A model generated the notes under the pieces. The model made no database searches. It saw only the letters and a program-made list of their open reading frames with translations, and was not told where the DNA came from. A program made the translations under genes and the position numbers. A stretch of DNA of 64,000 nucleotides from Xestospongia muta (Eukaryota; Porifera; Demospongiae; Haplosclerida; Petrosiidae), in assembly GCA_963693285.1 (NCBI GenBank), contig OY848920.1, forward strand, positions 2,369,135 through 2,433,134. Reading direction: 5' to 3'. Shown here one piece after another: positions 22,401 to 33,011 of the stretch. Each line of letters begins with the position of its first letter. Position 1 is the stretch's first letter.

Positions 22401-23221
22401 GATCATGATTCAATTACTATGCCAAAGTGGGTGTAATATTCCTGACTAGTCTATTTGCTTGATGTTCTCACTTACTTTATCTGCAATATTTTTGTATATG
22501 TATAACTAGTAACAGTGAAAAAAGTTTAAGTTGGTAAATACAACAAAATAAAATCAACTTAGTTAGATAAAGGGTATATGATGATATCGAGTTATTAGAT
22601 TAGAGTAGTCTAAGTCAATATAATGAGTGATACTATGCTATAACACCATATCTTGGTTGATTGCATATCTATTATATATTATACAATTCATATAAATTGT
22701 ATTTTGTACTTCCATGCATGTAAGTACAATACATATGTTAGGCTTAAAATTTTGCTAATACATTTGATTTATCTATATAGTTGTCTATATAAAAAGAAGT
22801 AATGGGAATAAAACAATTTTAAAAAATATTGTTGGAAATCATATGTATTATTGTGAATCTGGAAATGTGGTTGGTGATATATATATAATTTGCTGCTAGA
22901 GAATATAACCAACTGGATTTTGTGTAATAAAAGACATGCAACTGACAATTCTGTTACACTCAATTTAAAAAAAATGTGTTCATTGTAGATGATTATTTCA
23001 GTTATGACTTTTTAAATGAAGAAAGTGTATATATACTTGTTAGTCTAAGTTAACATTGATTTTTACTACCATTACGTGTATAAGCTAAAAACTGTTACCC
23101 TATTATATTATATAAAAATAGTGTTTACCCATCAATGGTAATGTTGTTATTAGTGATTGCACTCTACGAACACGCTTGGAATGTGGAGGTGTGGCAAGCT
23201 ACTTACGAATTGCAAAGTCAG

Positions 23222-23804
23222 ATGGCCGAGGAGTTGTGTACTTTTCATCATCGCCACGGTCTTAATATTCGTCTCCTTGAAGATGGAAATGTGGCACTTC
23301 GTGTTAACAGTCATGATAATGGAATAGTGTTCTCACAACAACCAATTCCAAATGAATACATGTTTCAAGTAGAAGTGGTCAGACTAAATGACAAGGGTTA
23401 TCCTGAATCACTTGTAAGTGACCCTTGTGTTTAACGCATAATTTTATTTTATTTAAATAGAGAATTGGTGTAACAACTCAATCTCCTGATGAAGCTGAGA
23501 TACCATCAGATGCTCTAGCATTTTGTTCTAAATCTGATTACTGGATGTTAAGAAATAATCAAGCTTACAACTCTGACTGTGGAGTGATTCTTAATTTTGA
23601 TATTAATAGTTTGTCAGCGGGCCAATCAGTAGGACTTTCAGTTACTCAAAATGGAAAGCTCAGTTTCTATGTTGATGGAAAGTTCAATAATATTGTGTGG
23701 AGGGGTTTACCTACAGATAAGCAATACTGGGGTGTGGCTGATGTGTATGGACCAGTATCATCTATTAAGTCAAGTTTTGTATTTTGTAAGCCTATATTAA
23801 TATG

Positions 23805-23845
<41 letters not shown>

Positions 23846-25947
23846 ATTATCATTATTATTATTATTATGCATTGAATTTATATATATTTTGCTTTCAAAT
23901 TGGTATCTATAGTGCCTTCTTTGAGAAAACCTAACAGAGCTAGAATGTTGGCTACAAGATCATACAGTGAGAAACAAACACTTCACAAGGAATACACATC
24001 TCGATTGTCGACTATTAATACAAAAGAATGCAAGTTTAAAATTGGTGATCATGTCATTGTACCTACAAGAGATGAAGAAATGGTTACTGGTATTGTGAGG
24101 TGGACAGGAGGTGTGAGATTGTCTCAGAGAACTGAAGTAGTAATAGCCGTTGGAGTAGAAACTGTAAGTAAAATGACATAACACTTTTAAAGCATTTTGA
24201 CATTTTGATTATGTCTTAGGTAATGGTTACTAATTATGTTATATTAAAAGAGTAAATTACATTTTTTAAATACTTTAGTCAATCAACTAATTAAAAGTAA
24301 CATTGTTGTACATTTTGTAAATGATTAGTGGTTACATAACTGCTAGTTGTAGTAGAGAAAATTAGTTGATCAAACTTAATCAGTAAAAAGTAATATGGTT
24401 ATGATTCTTGTCCAATATTTGAACCCTTAAGCAAGAGATGGATGCTTTTTAAGCAAAGCAATTGTTACTGGTTAGTAGTTGCATACCATGAAGTTTTAGT
24501 ACAGAATCAATTTGTTGACTGTGTTAGCAATATTATTGTCAAATTGTATTCTATACAGAGTTGAGGAAACCTTTTCTGTTGATGCAATGATTTGAATAAT
24601 TCAGTAATTTCTTATAGCATGTGTGATTAATTTAATATTTTTTATTTGTCTTAGGATGTAAAATTTGAGGATGATAAAGAACATTTTGATCTCTATTTTA
24701 AAGCCATAAATACCCATAGACAAGCTTTTTTCAAAGTTGATTCCAATCATGGCTGCATTTTTCGTCCTGAATATTTAATTTTTCATGCTAAGGAGTATAC
24801 TCAACAACAGATAGCTCACCAACAAAGAAAAAAAATGCCCTCATTAGAGGACAATGAACAGCTGTTAAGCCATATTGAAGTAAAAAGGGTTCAATCATGT
24901 AATGTTGAGGCCAAACAAACTCTCAAAGAACAATTAGCATTACAAGAAAGAGAGTTTCAAATCAGAATTATGGAGATTAAAAAGGAAAACCAAAAGCTTA
25001 TAGAAATACATCAAAAGTCATTAGAGAGGAAACAACAACTTGAAGTGGAAAAGCAGAAACTTCTGAAGGAGAATGCAGATTTACAATCACAAGTAGCTCA
25101 AAAAACTATTGAAAACATGCAACTTAGAAGGAGACTAGATGAAACATCATGGAAAGTGAGTCACAATGAGATCAATCTCACTGAAGAGGAACTGGGAAGA
25201 GGTGGTTGGGGAGCAATTAAGATTGGCATTTTTAGAGAGCAAAGAGTTGCTGTAAAACAAATGTATCAAGTTATAATGAGCAGTGATAATTTAGAATTAA
25301 TACATCGTGAGATCAACACAATGGCTACATTACGTCATCCTAATATTCTACAATTTATAGGAGCAGTATTAGATGATCCATCTGGTAATCCTATGATTAT
25401 TACTGAAGTAATGGATACTACACTTAGAAATGCTTATATCAACAGAGAGCTCACTCCTGATCCAACTTGCCACCCTACATTGCTAACTATAATGAGAGAT
25501 GTAGCAGCAGGATTAAATTACCTGCACTGTCTTCATGATCCGATAATTCATCGTGACATTAGTAGTTCTAATGTTTTGCTGGAATATAAAGGTCGTCATA
25601 CGTGGAAAACTAAAATATCTGACTTTGGGTCTGCTAATAAAGCTTGTAAAGCAGTTACCATTGCTCCAGGAGCTTTTGTTTATAGTGCTCCTGAGTCTTC
25701 AAAGGATATCTGCAAAGAACAAACAACGAAGATGGATTCCTATAGCTATGGTATTCTATTATGTGAGGTTATGACTTTTCAATTTCCTGACTCTTCAGTT
25801 TTTCAAGAGATGCTCAGAAACGTCTTTCGTATGTCCCGACATATTTATGAATTAATACTTTCTTGTATTAAAAAGGATCCTGAGGTGCGTCCTTCAATGA
25901 AAAGAATTATTGAGCGTCTAGATATTTGTACGAAACATTTAAAATGA
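23222..25947 (+). CDS. NHR - CAP-Gly-like - coiled coil - TKL-type kinase (intact reference copy)
   Basis: Four exons join in phase: 23222-23413, 23461-23785, 23913-24163 and 24655-25947, giving about 686 residues. Residues 1-172 form a Neuralized homology repeat (FHHRHGLNIRLL, NGIVFSQQPIPNEY, RIGVTTQSPDEAEIPSDA, GVADVYG). Residues 173-300 resemble CAP-Gly (KIGDHVIVP, TGIVRWTGGV, HGCIFRPEYL) but lack the GKNDG signature. A coiled coil spans about 340-420. The kinase domain has the glycine loop at 437-442, Lys457, Glu475, HRD with Asp557, Asn562, DFG Asp579 and APE Glu603, so it should be active. The frame is open back to an ATG at 23135, which would add 29 residues that are not conserved in the 3.8-kb copy; I prefer 23222. 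NHR domains usually occur in Neuralized-type ubiquitin ligases. Function is unknown; cytoplasmic signalling is likely. Confidence 0.88.
23806..23870. repeat. (AT)n/(ATT)n microsatellite
   Basis: A compound microsatellite in the second intron of the intact kinase gene. Confidence 0.9.
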
Positions 25948-27060
25948 ATTTTTATTGTGATATTAACAACATTTATGGAATAGTTTTAATGTAATATTAA
26001 ATGTAAATATATATATACAATTATTCAATTAGTCGTTTTATTTTGCTTGAATTTCTCCAATTAATATTGTTATACTTTTTTCAATGTCTCAAACCTACCA
26101 AAACGTTTGAGTCATTGTTTGCTGCAAACACAGTTATATAAACACAGTTATAAAACTTCACATAATGAATGCTAAAAATTTTTAACTAGATTCATCTCAC
26201 TGTATGATTGATTATATAATAATACAGGTTGTATGTCGTAAATTTATTTTAATGCACAAAAACATAATACTATTTTGATTGCAAATACACTTTACATAAT
26301 ATGATTAGAACACATGATTTGTGCTTTGTATTTTGAATGGGTTATGATGACTTAACATAACCTTAATTCACATCTGTTTAAATCAATGTACTAGCAACTA
26401 CAATAGTAAATGCATGCTGTTTACTTAATTGATGGCAAATTCAAATGCATATATGAATCTATAGTAACAATCATTTTATTTTTTAAGAATGAAAAGTTAA
26501 TATCAGTTCTAACTATTAAGAATCTCTATATACATATATATATCTATACAAAATATTGCAGCACTTATATCTACAGACATTTCATAAATAGTTTTCTAAA
26601 ATGCTTTAGCATTAATACAAATGAAAAAAGGTTTAACTGAAAAAATAAAAATCAGCAATAGATATAATGCATGATTTATGTAACATACGTGCAGTCAGGG
26701 AAACAAAGGCATGTCAAGTTATAACTTACAGAAGCTATACTTAAGATAATAGCAATACTATAATGTATGTATGCTGTTGTCATATCGTAGTATAGTCAGT
26801 ACAATGTTTTGATTATTTGAAACTGCATGTACGCAGTTTTTATACTTAAACAAATTAATTCCATAAAGGGATATAACTGTAGTATGAGGAGATAGTGACA
26901 GCTGCATCCTTTATAATGCACGAGATGACATGGCAAAGTTACTGTATGTACAAATTACATAGCAACAGGCCTCACTCAGCCCACCATGAAAATTAATTTT
27001 GACTAACTATATTGCCTATACTAATTACAGCATGTGATGATAACTAATCTCATTTAATGT
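25948..27060. other. Non-coding 3' flank of the intact kinase gene
   Basis: AT-rich, shared with 1144-2260. No gene is seen. Confidence 0.6.
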
Positions 27061-27330
27061 TTACAATATGAATGACCAATGGTGATATTTCAATGTCAAC
27101 ATTCAGAGATATAAAGTTCAGAGAACAAACAATTCCAAATGGATGTATCTTCCAAATAGAAGTAATCAACCAAGACAAGGCTTATCTTGGATCTCTTGTA
27201 AGTCATCATGATGTTAAAATATATGATGTTATTATTTTAACATGTTAAAATGCTTTATGTTATTTTAACAGAGAATTGGGGTGACTATTCAATCTCCTGA
27301 TAAAACTGAGATAAAACTGATTTGTGTGCC
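27061..27330 (+). pseudogene. NHR half-domain fragment (third copy)
   Basis: Same remnant as at 2217-2480 but with the intron complete (donor GTAAGT at about 27198, acceptor TTTTAACAG at about 27271). The second exon stops being NHR-like after TIQSPDKTE. Confidence 0.7.
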
Positions 27331-27589
27331 ATTTTAAATCATACTTTTGCTTTATAAAATATTAGTAATTTCATTTTTAAATGAGAATTGCTATAATGTA
27401 TATATCTCATGACAGAAGTATTGTGACTGTCTTATGTATGAGTGTAATATCATACTAATAATACTGGAGTAATTTATATAATGGTAATATTAATTATAAA
27501 ATTGTTATACTTTAACATGCATGCCCAATACGTTATAACCAATAAAAGTGTATTATATACACTCCTCATGTACCGATTCGAACCTTAAA

Positions 27590-28345
27590 ACTTTCTTTCT
27601 TGCTCATGACAGTTTCGTTGCATATGTCTGAATTTCTTACAAAATGTCATCTGGGTTCTCGTTTCTTCTGCTTTACCACCATAGCTTCTTCTTTTATTCC
27701 TTCATGTGTTGCGCTTGAGGCATTTCGATCCTTTATTTTTCGTTCTTCATGTAACAAACATTCAGTGACAGTTTTCATGTCTGGTACATCAGTATTAGCT
27801 TCCAGTGCTGTGACCAATATATATATATATATATATATATATCATTTTGGAAGACTATCTATCAGATAAACGACTTTGTCCTCGTCTTCAATGTTGTCTC
27901 CTATTACAGCTAACTCGTTGGAAATTTCAGTGATAGCCTTAATGTGGTCTTGAATATTCTCACTCTCCTTTAAGGGTAACGAGTGTAGCCTTCGACGAAA
28001 TGCTAGCTTGTTCGCCCACGTCGCCTTTTGAAACTGGTCAGCGAGCAATTCCTAAACAACTATAGGGTCCTTTGGATCACTGATAAGGTAGAGCAAAGAT
28101 GGATCAATGAATAGAACAATAGTTGCAAGGGCACGATTCCTTCCGGTTACGAATTTGGAGTGCCTGTTAGTACCCTCCTCTGGAGCTGCTTCACTCCCAC
28201 TGACAATTCCCCACAGTCCATCTTTCATAAGACTCATCTTACACTGGACTTTCCACGTAGGATAATTGGATCCTGTCAGCGGGACTATTATAGTCTTCTC
28301 TGCCATCTCTTGCTTTACTCCATATTTAGGCAATGCTGGGCTCAT
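27590..28345 (-). mobile_element. Copia-type Gag remnant
   Basis: On the minus strand the frame opens at 28345 and reads PLTGSNYPTWKVQCKMSLMK and LWGIVSGSE, typical of Ty1/copia Gag. It passes an in-frame TAG at about 28049-28051 (a Trp position in relatives by my recollection), continues through WANKLAFRRRLHSL and YLIDSLPK, then meets an (AT)n tract at about 27817-27842. It resumes with LVTALEANTDVP, LLHEERKIKDR and a degenerate CCHC knuckle. Stop, microsatellite and lost cysteine show it is dead. No reverse transcriptase or LTRs are visible nearby. Confidence 0.8.
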
Positions 28346-28800
28346 AACCTGATAGTTTTATTTGTAAGATTGACAAAGATCAACTTGGAAACCAAACTCA
28401 ATAAAATATATATCAAAACGTAGTAACAACGAAAAAGAATATTCTAGATACACCATGTGATAGAGTAAATCATACATGTGCTCATACACTGAATATTCAT
28501 ATCGTAGAATGTTCAACTAAATCATACATGTGCTCATACACTGAATTTCATATCACGGATACCATACAAAACACATTACATTATGTAAACATTCTGAGCT
28601 CTAAGTGCTCTTTTTCTACAATAACTATTCATTATGTATCATTAAACAGGTGTGGCGAAGGACTCCAACTGCTTTTCAATACCCCTTAGGTTCAAGCATA
28701 TTTGAATTGTATACCTTCTAAAGAACTTAATATGGACAAGCTAATCTATTCAGGAGGACAGCTACGCAAAGTATTATCTCATACTAATACATACTTTTAT
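28346..28800. other. Intergenic, short direct repeat
   Basis: AAATCATACATGTGCTCATA occurs twice (about 28467 and 28514) with similar flanks. No gene is supported. Possible earlier exons of the next fragment cannot be resolved. Confidence 0.4.
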
Positions 28801-28820
28801 GATTGCTATCTGTTATTATA

Positions 28821-29304
28821 GCTTAAACAAGGAACTGCTGAATGTAAGCTTGTTAACGTGCCGACTTCAATGTGTTTTCAGAAAGATTCACCTAACCTCA
28901 AATTCTATATTTGTGATTTCAACTGTAACATTCACCTTTGTAGCTCCATCTCATTTGAATCTAATGTTATGAGCTACAATGCTGTTATGACTCAGCATAA
29001 CATTATGGCCAACAAAGGTGATTTTGTTAAAGTGACTGCCGCAGAGGTAAATCTATTAACTTCTTCTGTAATTCACTGTCTCATTATTATAGGTGTCTTT
29101 TGGAGTTCTCTTGGCTCTTTTTAAAGACATCAAGACATCAACTCAGCTTTGTGTTGTAAGAGAACTAAAGACAACCACAACAAGTGGAATACCTTTATTA
29201 ACTGAGTTTGACTGTCCACTACTTGAACTTACACCAACTTTGTACACACTACCTACAACATCAATCATATGTCCTGTTTGTATCAGTTGTGCATGTCTGT
29301 TGTG
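28821..29304 (+). CDS. Unrecognised two-exon coding fragment
   Basis: An exon from about 28821 to 29046 (LKQGTAECKLVNVP, CFQKDSPNLKFYICDF, NIMANKGDFVKVTAAE) joins through an intron of about 46 nt (GTAAAT to TATTATAG) to 29093-29304 (VSFGVLLALFKDIKTSTQLC, CPVCISCACLL, stop). The paired cysteines at the end and the conserved-looking splice make it credible, but I do not recognise the family and see no clear start. It could be the C-terminal part of a transposon-associated protein or a host gene fragment. Confidence 0.4.
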
Positions 29305-29515
29305 ACTCTTGTAAAATAATTGAACATACCTAGGTACATGACTATTCTAACTGTTTGTTTTCTTTAAATATTTATTGTACAACTTATATTGAATAATAAT
29401 TATTATAGCAGGAAAATAAAAATCATTACAATTAATTAATTATTATATATATTATATTAATTAGTGAAGAGTCTGTATCGCTAATGTCACAGACTGATTC
29501 ATAACCACAACTATA

Positions 29516-29548
29516 CCGTATCAGTTCTGATTGAATAGACTGATACGG
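29516..29548. repeat. 10-bp perfect hairpin upstream of the gasdermin-like gene
   Basis: CCGTATCAGT (29516-29525) is inverted at 29539-29548. Further CGGATC and GATACGG motifs follow to 29622, about 50 bp before the ATG. It is possibly a regulatory cluster or a decayed foldback. Confidence 0.45.
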
Positions 29549-29670
29549 ATCATTGCCCGAACATTGTGTAACCGATATAGGAAAACGGACATGAATCATA
29601 AGTGTATACGGATCCGATACGGAATTTGGTTCATAGCTGTGTATCCTATATCTGCCTTCCAGAGTTCGTT

Positions 29671-30545
29671 ATGGCAACACAAAAAGTCTTCGAGAAAGCA
29701 GTGCTTCGTGATCTTCTTTCAGTAATTGTTCCATCTTTGGAAAGATCGGAAGAGTTTGTTATTTCAGTTGTGCTAGTTCGACATAACAAACCACGCTGGT
29801 ATCATGACAAGTCTTTGGACTATACATCGGCACCACTACAATCTCTTTTGTCTGAGTCAGAACAACAAGGTTTCTCTTTTAATACTAAGACCAGTACTTA
29901 TTTAACAAAAGGAACAGAATCTGAAGAAACATGCTTTAATGTGAATCTTCTTCTTAAAGGAAGGTGAAAGCTGAAATTGTGGGTGTTGGTGGTGGTGCAA
30001 GAGGTCATATGAAAGATACTGTCACTGTATCAATTGATTTTGGTGACATTACTCATACAATAAGTAACATGTATGATGTTCTTAGCACCAGACAATATAA
30101 AGTAGATTTAAAACATCCTGTTGTTCAAGATGCTGTTGAGAAAGGAAAAACATTATTTGTTATTTCATCTGTTTACACTGCAAGTAAAGTGGAAGTAACA
30201 GTATGTTAATATATCCTATGTCTACTATAATATTATTATGCTACATTCCTTTAGCTGAAAAACAATCTTAGTTTGGGTACTGGTGTTAGTGCTAAAGAGG
30301 TTGAGCATGTTCCTGCAGGACCTGTGAATGGAGAAGACGCTACTGGTGCTGGCAAAATTGGTGGAGAACACAAAGTCACACATGGTATTGTCTGCACGAG
30401 TTATATTTTTTATTGCTGTTATATTTCCTTAGTAATAAAACGTGATGAGCCTACTAATATTGGTTTTTACATTATGAAAGTTGATATTGGCAGGAATGGA
30501 GAGTTAATCCCCCAAACTAAAAGTGATTATGAGCACCATGTGAAA
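29671..30545 (+). pseudogene. Gasdermin-like pore-forming-domain gene, frameshifted
   Basis: Four exons are seen: 29671 to about 29960, about 29960-30200, 30255-30384 and 30433-30545. Resemblance to the gasdermin N-terminal domain, including pejvakin and GSDME, runs in order: VPSL, then YTSAPLQSLL in exon 1; the GVGGGARGHMKDTVTV strand region and VDLKHPVVQDAVEKG in exon 2; TNIGFYIMKVDIGRNGEL in exon 4. Gasdermins form membrane pores in cell death. Between exon 1 and exon 2 there is no intron signal, and the reading frame changes by one base at about 29955-29965, so as written the protein ends early. The C-terminal part is not clear, because 30550-31200 holds an inverted repeat and then an inserted element. 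The break could be a real loss or a sequencing error. Family call by eye only. Confidence 0.7.
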
Positions 30546-30894
30546 GTATATACCAATTTGTTTATTCTTACAGACATTATATACAATGTTAGATACATTA
30601 TCCATATGGAGACATATTTGCAATGGAAAACACTAAGTTTAGGCCTGAAACTGAACCTCAAGCAAATGATATTTTACATGATGTTCCTTAAACTGAGTAG
30701 TCTATGTCTTCTAAAAGAAAAAACCTTATTTTTAATTTACAGCAACTTTAAGAGTGTTTATTATAACAGTGAATTTTGTATGAAGCTTTTATTATTTTAT
30801 TCTACTTTTATTTTGACTAGTTCAAAGAAATATGAGGGTGTCAATCTGGGAATAGTACAGATAGAATCAGCTATAAAGTCTTGACTCTATCAAT

Positions 30895-31040
30895 GACAAC
30901 TGTTCTATCAAAACTTGAGAGTAATTCTTTTTTGCCTTAAAGGTGATGTACAGACTATTTGTAGAGTAGATGCTTTTAACTTTCAAACTCCCTCTAAGGC
31001 AAAAAAGAATTACTCTCATTGTTTAGATAGAACAGGTGTC
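30895..31040. repeat. Long hairpin, arms of about 45 bp
   Basis: 30895-30939 and 30995-31040 are inverted repeats with a perfect core of about 23 bp (GAGAGTAATTCTTTTTTGCC on the left arm) and a few mismatches outside. The 55-nt loop contains an open frame (GDVQTICRVDAF) that continues to 31190. Confidence 0.85.
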
Positions 31041-31190
31041 ATCGAGTTTTATCAGTACTTGCAATTGTATAGTATAGGGAATTCACCAACCAATGATTAC
31101 CATTTTGGGTCTGATAAAAGTATCCCTCTCATAACAGCTGCTACAGAGATGGACTGTAATTCTTATCAATTTATCATTACAATATTATTA
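30941..31190 (+). other. Possible exon, unrecognised
   Basis: After a pyrimidine-rich AAAG acceptor the frame reads GDVQTICRVDAFNFQTPS, then LDRTGVIEFYQYLQLY and continues to the inserted element at 31190. It may be a later exon of the gasdermin-like gene or part of an unrelated element. No domain is recognised. Confidence 0.3.
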
Positions 31191-31668
31191 ACCTCGCTGC
31201 GCGTGGGCGCAAAGCGAGGTTTCTGTAGTCTGTCAGTGCGTATGTGTGTAAGAAAGCTTGATTTATATTTGTACTACGGGACATTTCCAAAGAACGTTTT
31301 ATCTTCAAGTTACAATAAGTTTGTATATGAAATATTGATACATTTTAAAGAGTCATGTAAAGGCTCAGAGAAACTTTCATCACGAATCTAGCACTTACAT
31401 TTGCTTGGCAATTGAACGATACTATCACTTACTCATTTACCGCTTCACAGACATGGCAAATTTTATTCATTTGTATTAGCCTTTCTTGTTGATTCATTTC
31501 CCTTTGATAAAAGAGAAATTCTAAGTCATCAAACAACATTTTGTAATATGCATCACGTGATCCATCACTAATTTCACCACACCTTGTGGAATGTTAAATA
31601 TACATGTGCGTGCACTCTGCAGTATAGATCTGCACTGGGCACTGCAGCGAGGTTAAGCACTTTAGTGC
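31190..31668 (+). mobile_element. Repeat element, same family as 9023-10196
   Basis: Starts AACCTCGCTGCGCG, with a subterminal inverted GCGAGG at about 31216, and ends CAGCGAGGTTAAGCACTTTAGTGC. The internal part matches the copy at 9 kb (ICTTGRFQR-like frame, TTACAATAAGTTTGTATATG) but is shorter and has stops. TTAA is present next to both GCGAGG ends. Confidence 0.75.
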
Positions 31669-31676
31669 ATTTTATT

Positions 31677-31808
31677 TTTAGATCTACTAGTGGTCTTGGG
31701 AATGCTGATGGATTATCTCATCTCCCTTTACCAGTTACAGAAGATGCATTTTTTCTTTGGGCCTCATGTTCAATCTTTTGCTCTCTTATGTGTCAGTTGT
31801 TCTTTTAG
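31677..31808 (+). mobile_element. Gypsy-type pol fragment
   Basis: The frame reads FRSTSGLGNADGLSHLPLPV, the short motif that links RNase H and integrase in Ty3/gypsy pol proteins (NADGLS followed by LPLP). It continues VTEDAFFLWAS to a stop at 31808. No other pol domains are near, so it is an isolated remnant beside the other repeat element. Confidence 0.7.
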
Positions 31809-32640
31809 TTGTGTCCCAATAAATCTTTGGTAATAGTAACTCAGACACAACATCTATAAAAGAACTGTTGAAAAACTGTTGTGAATTTGCCCACTCTTCC
31901 ATCAAATTAAGTTCAAAAGGAGACCCTAAGCAAATATCCAATTGAATATATTAGCAGTTTTTACAATTAAAATATTTAAATTTGAAAATTTTAAGCAATT
32001 TACTTAAATGGTTTCTTTGTGACATGTACGGTATAATATAATATTTGTCTTCAATGCATTTAAAAATTATATATTTTAATAATATATGTCATATATCTTA
32101 CTGCAAATATAACAGTAACATTGGTTTAAATTACCCAATCAATTTTTAGAGGTCTATAGCTATACTATCAAAGGCTGCATAGATTAACCTGACAAGTTTG
32201 AAAACCATATGAAGCAATTCTACTTATATTGTTAATAATTTTTACTGGAATAATTTTTAGAGAGTCATTAATTAATTAATTAGTTAGACATCATATCAGT
32301 ATAAGGAAATACTAATGTGTCAAATTTAAAATATATATTAAACACTATCTTTAACTTATAATGATATTCATATTCACATTTATCATAACACATCTATCAT
32401 AACACGTCAAAAAGGAAACTGAGTGACATGAAATTAAATAATGAAAAACGATTTATTACTATAACTTTGTAGCCAATGCATTACTGACTAAGAATTATAA
32501 TAAGTATATACAACTAAATATAGTGAACTCTATTTTGATTTATGAAGAATTTTGTAAATCAAGTAAAGCAAACAATTTCATGGATGCTATATATGAATTT
32601 GTTTAACTACATGAAATGTCAATTCTGCAGTGGAACAATC
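31809..32640. other. AT-rich intergenic
   Basis: No gene is seen. Open frames around 32542-32640 are weak and lack domain signal. Confidence 0.5.
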
Positions 32641-32700
32641 AATTTTAGTAAGTTAGTCCTTTGTGACTCAGTTCAATTATTGTATTGTATTTATCTACAG

Positions 32701-32806
32701 GAATGCCTGCTCATTGTAAACAAATCAGTGCTGCTGCTACTGATTATGGTCTACATAATGTACTCAAAACTGATACAAACAATGTTTACTTTCCCTGTTA
32801 CATCAG
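32701..32806 (+). other. Possible small exon before the fucosyltransferase exon
   Basis: Between a TTTATCTACAG acceptor and a TTAGTT region, one frame reads MPAHCKQISAAATDYGLHNV and ends NVYFPCYIS. The composition looks coding, but I do not recognise it. It may belong to the next gene. Confidence 0.3.
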
Positions 32807-33011
32807 TTAGTTCTTCAAAAAAGTATTTTATTTGAACATTGTGCTTTGGCTGAGACTTTATTCGAGTTCATAGAATGACTAGTGGTGACATAGTTTGTGG
32901 AGCTCAGAGACACAAATTTTATGTCACTAATAATTAAACTCTATTATCTCAGAGCAATGTTGTTATATTTCACACACAAGTTAATTTCATGTCTTCTTTT
33001 TCTGCTATTAG

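Larger units (their letters stand above)
20120..24150. repeat. Large inverted duplication (two arms of about 1.7 kb, spacer of about 630 bp)
   Basis: The minus arm (about 20120-21808) and plus arm (about 22438-24150) carry the same upstream flank, NHR exons and CAP-Gly exon in head-to-head order. The spacer (about 21809-22437) contains a dispersed repeat also found at 48-50 kb. Confidence 0.8.
24805..27795. repeat. Segmental duplicate of 1-2975
   Basis: A direct copy with an offset of about 24.8 kb that includes the kinase exon, its 3' flank, the NHR fragment and part of the copia Gag. Differences are sparse substitutions and small indels, so the duplication or conversion is recent. Confidence 0.9.

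Noticed and set aside
23135..23221. Signal peptide at the start of the intact kinase gene (MVMLLLVIALYEH)
   Set aside because: The stretch is not conserved in the 3.8-kb or 37.6-kb copies, stops occur there in the 3.8-kb copy, and NHR and kinase domains are intracellular. The ATG at 23222 is preferred.
31190..31668. piggyBac-type assignment from TTAA next to both GCGAGG ends
   Set aside because: The shared palindrome GCACTTTAGTGC beyond the right TTAA in both copies means the element extends further, and the 9-kb copy has TTCG there.
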